In this document: positions 59,599 through 64,000 of the stretch, piece after piece | Position numbering within the stretch: position 1 is the first letter of the stretch | Layout: every line of letters begins with the position of its first letter | Translations under genes and position numbers: made by a program | The notes under the pieces: generated by a model | The model's input: only the letters and a program-made list of their open reading frames with translations | Told to the model about the DNA's origin: nothing | Database searches by the model: none | Assembly (NCBI GenBank): GCA_965200525.1 | Contig: OZ241368.1 | Location: 7,254,001-7,318,000, forward strand | DNA length: 64,000 bases | Direction: 5' to 3' | Source: JANNPJ01 sp965200525 | GTDB lineage: Bacteria > Actinomycetota > Actinomycetes > Actinomycetales > Kineosporiaceae

Positions 59599-60744
59599 TC
59601 AGCGCTTGGCGCTGAATCCCCGGGTCAGCTGCTCCAGCTCGGCGTTCAGCGCGATCAGGGTGGCCACGTTCTCGCCGGCCCGAGCCATGTGACCGGCCGC
59701 GCCGCCGGCGACCGAGGCCCGGCCACTGATCCCGGCCGCGATCTCGCCGGCGCCGGTCGCCGCGTCGCTGACGCTGGCGTTGATCGCCGCGGTGGTGGCG
59801 CTCTGCTCCTCGACGGCACTCGCGATCGTGCCCTGGAACTCGTTGACCTGGGCGATCACCGAGGAGACGGACGAGATGGCGGCCGCGGCCTGGTCGACGT
59901 CGCCCTGGATGGCCTGGACCCGGGTGGAGATGTCCTCGGTGGCCCGGGCGGTCTCCTGAGCCAGTTGCTTGACCTCGTCGGCGACGACGGCGAAGCCCTT
60001 GCCGGCGTCTCCGGCCCGGGCGGCCTCGATGGTCGCGTTCAGGGCGAGCAGGTTGGTCTGCTCGGCGATCGAGGTGATCAACCGGATGACGTCGCCGATC
60101 TGCCGACTGGAATCGCCGAGGTTGGTCATGATCGCGGTGGTCGACTCGACCGCCTGGACGGCACCGGTAGCGACGGTCACGGCCTGGTTGGCGTTACGCG
60201 AAATCTCGCTGATCGCCGAGCCCATCTCGTGCGAGCCGGAGGCGATCAGGCTGACGTCGTGGCTGACCCGCTGGGCGGCCGACTCGACCACCCCGAACAT
60301 GTCGGCGGTGGCCTGGGCGCTGCTGCGGACCGTGGTGGTGGTCTCCTGCAACTGGGTCAGCGCGCTCATCATGCCGGCGCGGATGGTCTCGACCTGGGCC
60401 AGTCGGCCGGTGTGAGCCTGGCTGAACTGGTCGAGGTCACCAGCCAGCAGGCGAATCTCGCCGAACAGGCCGGTGTCCGGGGTCGCGGCCGGCGTGCCGG
60501 CGGCCAGACCCTGGACGGCCGTGCGGGCCCAGCCGAGCTGAGTGCTGACCGCCCGGGCCACGGAGAAGAAGGCCACCGCGGCGACGGCCTCCACGACGGC
60601 GATGACCACCAGCAGCAGTTTCAGCCCCCCGTGCCCCGAGGGGACGGAGGTGACGCCTACCGCGGCCGCAACGGCCAGAGCACACAAGATCAGCGAAAGG
60701 AACCCTGAGATCTGACCCAGGCGCCATCCGGAACGTTCGGCCAT
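59599..60744 (-). CDS. Methyl-accepting chemotaxis protein (short, two TM)
   Basis: This protein of about 381 residues has two membrane helices near the N-terminus (GFLSLILCALAVAAAVGVTS and LLLVVIAVVEAVAAVAFFSV) with almost no outside domain, then a long signalling coiled coil. The conserved hairpin tip reads LITSIAEQTNLLALNATIEA then ARAGDAGKGFAVVADEVKQL, diagnostic of chemoreceptors. It would pass signals to CheA/CheW, implying a motile organism. The start at 60744 (AGAGGA upstream) is preferred to a GTG at 60819. Confidence 0.95.
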   Translation of the reverse strand: MAERSGWRLGQISGFLSLILCALAVAAAVGVTSVPSGHGGLKLLLVVIAVVEAVAAVAFFSVARAVSTQLGWARTAVQGLAAGTPAATPDTGLFGEIRLLAGDLDQFSQAHTGRLAQVETIRAGMMSALTQLQETTTTVRSSAQATADMFGVVESAAQRVSHDVSLIASGSHEMGSAISEISRNANQAVTVATGAVQAVESTTAIMTNLGDSSRQIGDVIRLITSIAEQTNLLALNATIEAARAGDAGKGFAVVADEVKQLAQETARATEDISTRVQAIQGDVDQAAAAISSVSSVIAQVNEFQGTIASAVEEQSATTAAINASVSDAATGAGEIAAGISGRASVAGGAAGHMARAGENVATLIALNAELEQLTRGFSAKR

Positions 60745-60842
60745 GCTGACGGTGTCCTCTGCTGGAGTTGCCTTCCCTGACCGCTTCTCATCGGCCCGCG
60801 CAGCAGCAAACTTGACCACCGGTCCGGCCCGGCCCGGGTCGT

Positions 60843-61997
60843 TCAGACGCCGGCGCGCAGACGGCGGCGCTTCTGGGCGTACATGGCCGCATCGGCCCGG
60901 GTCAGGACGTCGGACAGGCGCACCGGCGTCGAGGACAGGGCCAGACCGATGCTGGCCCCGACGCTGTAGGTGCCGAAGGCGCCCTGGATCGGCCGGGCGA
61001 TCTCCTCCTGCAGCCGGGTCAGCAGGGACTGGGCCGAGCCCGAGATGGTCCGCCCGGCCATCACCACGACGAACTCGTCACCGCCGACCCGGGCGATGAT
61101 GTCGGCGTCGCGCACGCTCTCGCGCAGCCGCCGGGCCACCTCCCGCAGCACCTCGTCGCCGGCGTCATGTCCGAGCGTGTCGTTGATCTTCTTGAAGCCG
61201 TCGAGGTCGATCAGCAGGACGGCCAGCTCGTCGCCGTCCACCCGGGTCAGGTTCTCGGCCCCGAGCAGGACGGCCCGGTTGGACAGGCCGGTGAGCGAGT
61301 CGTGCGTGGCGGCGTAGCGGGCCTGGGCCTCCTGCTCGCGCAGGGCGCTGTGCAGGCGGGCGTGCTGGATGGCGATGGCGGCGTGGTCGGCGAACAGCTC
61401 CAGGATCTCCAGCTGCCACGACTCGGGCCGCCGGCCGTGGAAGGGCAGGTCCACCGACAGGACACCGACCCATTCCCCGGTCGGGGCGGTGAGGGGAGCG
61501 TAGAGGCCGTCCAGCGGGTGCCAGGTGACGTCGTCCTCGGGCACGGGGCTGTTCGGCACCCAGGCGTACATCTCGGTCTCGGAGTGATTGCGCCCGTCGA
61601 TCCAGCGCAGATTGCCGATGGGCTCGGACCGGGCCAGCTCGGCCGCCCACTTCTCGGCCGTGCCGACCGATCCCATCAGGGTGTCGCGGGCCTCGGCGTC
61701 GCCGGCCACGGAGACCACCACGAAGTCGCCGTCAGGCCGGACCAGGTTGACCGCGGCGACGCCGAAGCCGGCGCCGTCGACCACGCCCTGCGCGACGGCG
61801 TCGAGGGTCGCGGGCAGGTCGAGACTGGAGTGCACGCGCTTGGTGATCTGGTGCAGGGCGCGGAAGGCGGCCAGCTGGGCCCCGGGCGACAGAACGCCGC
61901 CGTCGAGGTCGGCACTCGAACCCCATCGATCATGACTCGACAAGGTTCCTGCCCTCCATGCCCTCGCGATCCCACTTCTCGATCGGTACGAACCCAC
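60843..61997 (-). CDS. GAF-GGDEF diguanylate cyclase
   Basis: This soluble protein has a GAF sensor domain (about residues 40-205; ALHQITKRVHSSLDLPATLD) and a C-terminal GGDEF domain (about 220-380) with THDSLTGLSNRAVLLG, LLIDLDGFKKINDTLGHDAG and an intact ARVGGDEFVVVMAG loop. It should synthesise cyclic di-GMP in response to a small ligand bound by the GAF domain. The N-terminus is uncertain: the frame opens at 61997, but a TTG at 61943 behind GCAGGAACC is also plausible. It is next to the chemoreceptor, consistent with a motility or surface-behaviour module. Confidence 0.93.
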   Translation of the reverse strand: MGSYRSRSGIARAWRAGTLSSHDRWGSSADLDGGVLSPGAQLAAFRALHQITKRVHSSLDLPATLDAVAQGVVDGAGFGVAAVNLVRPDGDFVVVSVAGDAEARDTLMGSVGTAEKWAAELARSEPIGNLRWIDGRNHSETEMYAWVPNSPVPEDDVTWHPLDGLYAPLTAPTGEWVGVLSVDLPFHGRRPESWQLEILELFADHAAIAIQHARLHSALREQEAQARYAATHDSLTGLSNRAVLLGAENLTRVDGDELAVLLIDLDGFKKINDTLGHDAGDEVLREVARRLRESVRDADIIARVGGDEFVVVMAGRTISGSAQSLLTRLQEEIARPIQGAFGTYSVGASIGLALSSTPVRLSDVLTRADAAMYAQKRRRLRAGV

Positions 61998-62364
61998 CCG
62001 ACCTGTAGCCGAATCCGGTCAGTATTCATCACCGGCGGCCCCGGTAGCGCATTGAGCCCGTTGTGACTTTGCGCCCGTATTCGCACGGTCGGCACGTCCG
62101 GGCGCCCGGTCGCGGACCATCGACACCTCAGCCGCGACCACGACACGCAGCCGCGTGTAGATCTGTCGGGATGTGTTTGTTTTCCTAAGATTATGTGGAC
62201 ATATTGACAACCTATCGAACATGAGAGCTCAATATCTCTCAGACCGCTGGGAGTCCCCTGACCCTCTCCTGGACATGGCCGCTGGCCTGTGTGTGCGCCC
62301 GGATGCGCGGTCCGACGGCCGGTAGGTCACGGCCGTGCGGTGCTCGGCGACTCAAAGGAGAGTC
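61998..62364. other. Intergenic region with promoters, no gene seen
   Basis: These 367 bp separate the divergent GAF-GGDEF and GH27 genes. A locally AT-rich part (about 62165-62240) is a likely promoter area. No RNA gene or clear repeat is visible. Confidence 0.5.
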
Positions 62365-64000
62365 ATGTCCACACGCAGGTCAACCCGCAGGTTCACCCGG
62401 CTGGTCACGGCGGTGGCGCTGCTCGCGTCGTCCTCGATCCTGGGATCGGCCCTGATCGGTACCAGCGCGGCCTCCGCCGCCGACAACGGTGCCGCGGCGA
62501 CGCCGCCGGCCGGCTGGAGCAGCTGGAGCTTCGTGCGCAACACCCCCACCGACGCCAAGATCAAGGCCCAGGCCCAGGCGCTGCACGACTCCGGCCTGGT
62601 CGGCCACGGCTACACCTACCTGAACATCGACGACTTCTACTACCTCAACCCCTCCCAGACGGTGGACCAGTACGGCCGCTGGGTGATCGACACCGCGAAG
62701 TTCCCCAACGGCATGGCCAACGTCGGTGCCTACGTGCACAACCTGGGTGAGAAGTTCGGCCTGTACCTGACTCCGGGCATCCCGGTGGCGGCCTACAACC
62801 AGAACACCCCGATCGAGGGGACGTCGTTCCACGCTCGCGACATCGTCTCCGACACCAGCCGCTACGAGGCCAACTACAACTTCGGCAACGGCGCGATGTA
62901 CTTCATCGACTGGGGCAAGAACCCTGCCGCGGCCCAGGCTTTCGTCAACTCCTGGGCCAGGCTGCTGGCTTCCTACGGCGCCGACTACCTCAAGATCGAC
63001 GGCGTCGGCACCGGCGACCAGGACGACGTCATCGGCTGGTCGAAGGCTTTGGCCGCCTCGGGCCGGACCATCCACTTCGGACTGTCCAACGGCCTGGCCC
63101 GCGACCACGCGGCCACCTGGCGGCAGTACGCCAACAGCTGGCGGACCGAGGGCGACATCGAGTGCTACTGCTCGACCCTGACCAACTGGAACAACGTCTC
63201 CTCCCGGTGGAACGACCTGCCGGCCTGGGCGGCGTGGGCCGGGCCGGGCGGCTGGAACGACCCCGACTCGATCGAGGTCGGCAACGGCACCAGCACCGGC
63301 CTGAGCCCGGACGAGCGCCGCAGCCAGATCACCCTGTGGTCGATCTCGGCGGCGTCCCTGCTACTGGGCACCGACCTGACCCACCTCGACTCCGGCGACC
63401 TCGCCCTGCTCACCAACGACGAGGTGCTGGCGATCGACCGGGCCGGGAACGCCGCGATCCCGGTGTCTCAGTCGTCGCAACAGCAGGTCTGGCGAGCGCC
63501 GGGCCCGAACGGCACCACCACCGTGGCCCTGTTCAACCTCAGCGGCGCCACCGCGACCGTGACCGCCAACTTCACCGACGTCGGCTTCACCGGCAACGCC
63601 GCCGTGCGCGACCTGTGGAGCCACACCGACCTGGGCACCTCGGCCAACTCGTTCTCCCGCTCGCTGCCGGCCCACGGCTCGGCCCTGCTGCGCCTGACCC
63701 CCGCCGCCGGCGTCACCCCGACCGGTGGTCCCCTGGTCAGCGCCCTGTCCGCGCGGTGCGCCGACGACCCGCACAGCACCACCACCAACGGCACCCAGGT
63801 GATCGTGTACGACTGCAACAACCAGACCAACCAGCGGGTCACCTACAGCAGCTCGACCAAGGCGCTGAAGCTGATGGGCAAGTGCTTCGACGCCCACGAC
63901 AACCAGACCGCGGTCGGCACCCACGTGGAGCTGTACGACTGCCACGGCGGGGCCAACCAGCAGTGGAACGTCAACGCCAACGGCACGATCACCGGCGTCC
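62365..64000 (+). CDS. Secreted GH27 alpha-galactosidase-like enzyme with ricin-type lectin domain (partial)
   Basis: This gene runs off the right edge after about 545 residues. A signal peptide (residues 1-38; basic start, LVTAVALLASSSILGSALIG core, AASA cleavage) is followed by a glycoside hydrolase family 27 barrel: PPAGWSSWSF, GYTYLNIDDFYYLNP, the nucleophile Asp in GADYLKIDGVG (about residue 213) and the acid/base region GWNDPDSIEVGNG (about 298). A beta-sandwich then leads to a ricin B/CBM13 domain from about 455 with a QQWNVN repeat. Family members cleave alpha-galactosides or related sugars outside the cell. The ATG has an AAAGGAG site 5 nt upstream. Confidence 0.93.
   Translation, partial: MSTRRSTRRFTRLVTAVALLASSSILGSALIGTSAASAADNGAAATPPAGWSSWSFVRNTPTDAKIKAQAQALHDSGLVGHGYTYLNIDDFYYLNPSQTVDQYGRWVIDTAKFPNGMANVGAYVHNLGEKFGLYLTPGIPVAAYNQNTPIEGTSFHARDIVSDTSRYEANYNFGNGAMYFIDWGKNPAAAQAFVNSWARLLASYGADYLKIDGVGTGDQDDVIGWSKALAASGRTIHFGLSNGLARDHAATWRQYANSWRTEGDIECYCSTLTNWNNVSSRWNDLPAWAAWAGPGGWNDPDSIEVGNGTSTGLSPDERRSQITLWSISAASLLLGTDLTHLDSGDLALLTNDEVLAIDRAGNAAIPVSQSSQQQVWRAPGPNGTTTVALFNLSGATATVTANFTDVGFTGNAAVRDLWSHTDLGTSANSFSRSLPAHGSALLRLTPAAGVTPTGGPLVSALSARCADDPHSTTTNGTQVIVYDCNNQTNQRVTYSSSTKALKLMGKCFDAHDNQTAVGTHVELYDCHGGANQQWNVNANGTITGV

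Overview
The window is uniformly high-GC DNA with actinobacterial gene style: GTG starts, ATGA/GTGA stop-start overlaps, and LysR and NarL-type regulators. A methyl-accepting chemotaxis protein and two diguanylate cyclases on the right side suggest a motile actinomycete. A Kineosporia- or Actinoplanes-like organism is a guess, not something the sequence proves.

Positions 1-43.3 kb look like one large specialised-metabolite supercluster that continues past the left edge. It holds four intertwined cassettes. (a) 0-3.4 kb: an operon for a catalytically degenerate KAS III-like protein, a DAHP synthase and an NRPS protein (half condensation domain plus adenylation domain, cut by the window edge). 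(b) 3.7-7.7 kb: a linear azol(in)e RiPP (TOMM) operon with a 45-residue precursor candidate, a fused E1-like/YcaO cyclodehydratase and a SagB-type dehydrogenase. (c) 12.3-27.4 kb: an amino-group carrier protein (LysW-like) pathway with carrier, ATP-grasp ligase, kinase/hydrolase fusion, reductase and split transketolase. With it are an SDR, a sulfotransferase and an HK97-fold shell protein resembling the natural-product (family 3) encapsulins. A side operon there encodes an aldehyde dehydrogenase, an SRPBCC protein and an FMO-SRPBCC fusion. (d) 27.5-40 kb: an exporter and a flavin hydroxylase, then an eight-gene minus-strand operon with the full benzoxazole (caboxamycin/A33853/nataxazole-type) logic. 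That operon has salicylate synthase, salicyl-AMP ligase, carrier protein, KAS III and amidohydrolase, plus PhzE/PhzD/EntA-like enzymes that should make 3-hydroxyanthranilate.

Shikimate supply genes (DAHP synthase, chorismate synthase, shikimate kinase) are scattered through the cluster and fit its demand for chorismate. Regulation appears shared: an almost identical 29-bp dyad (GTTACC-N17-GGTAAC type with a central GACATTA) lies upstream of both the salicylate operon and the KAS III/DAHP/NRPS operon, and a weaker copy precedes the encapsulin operon. Local regulators are a LysR protein (8.6 kb) and a two-component pair at 40.2-43.3 kb. Its kinase is a tandem duplication whose second half has lost the phospho-acceptor histidine.

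From 44 kb onward the content is ordinary chromosome: a DinB/DUF664 protein, an FeS-type photolyase, an efflux MFS, a MoxR-DUF58-transglutaminase-like operon (with a transglutaminase that lacks the catalytic Cys) and its membrane partners, two GGDEF proteins, a methyltransferase, a chemoreceptor and a secreted GH27 enzyme with a ricin-type lectin domain that runs off the right edge. No rRNA, tRNA, CRISPR array or intact insertion sequence was seen.
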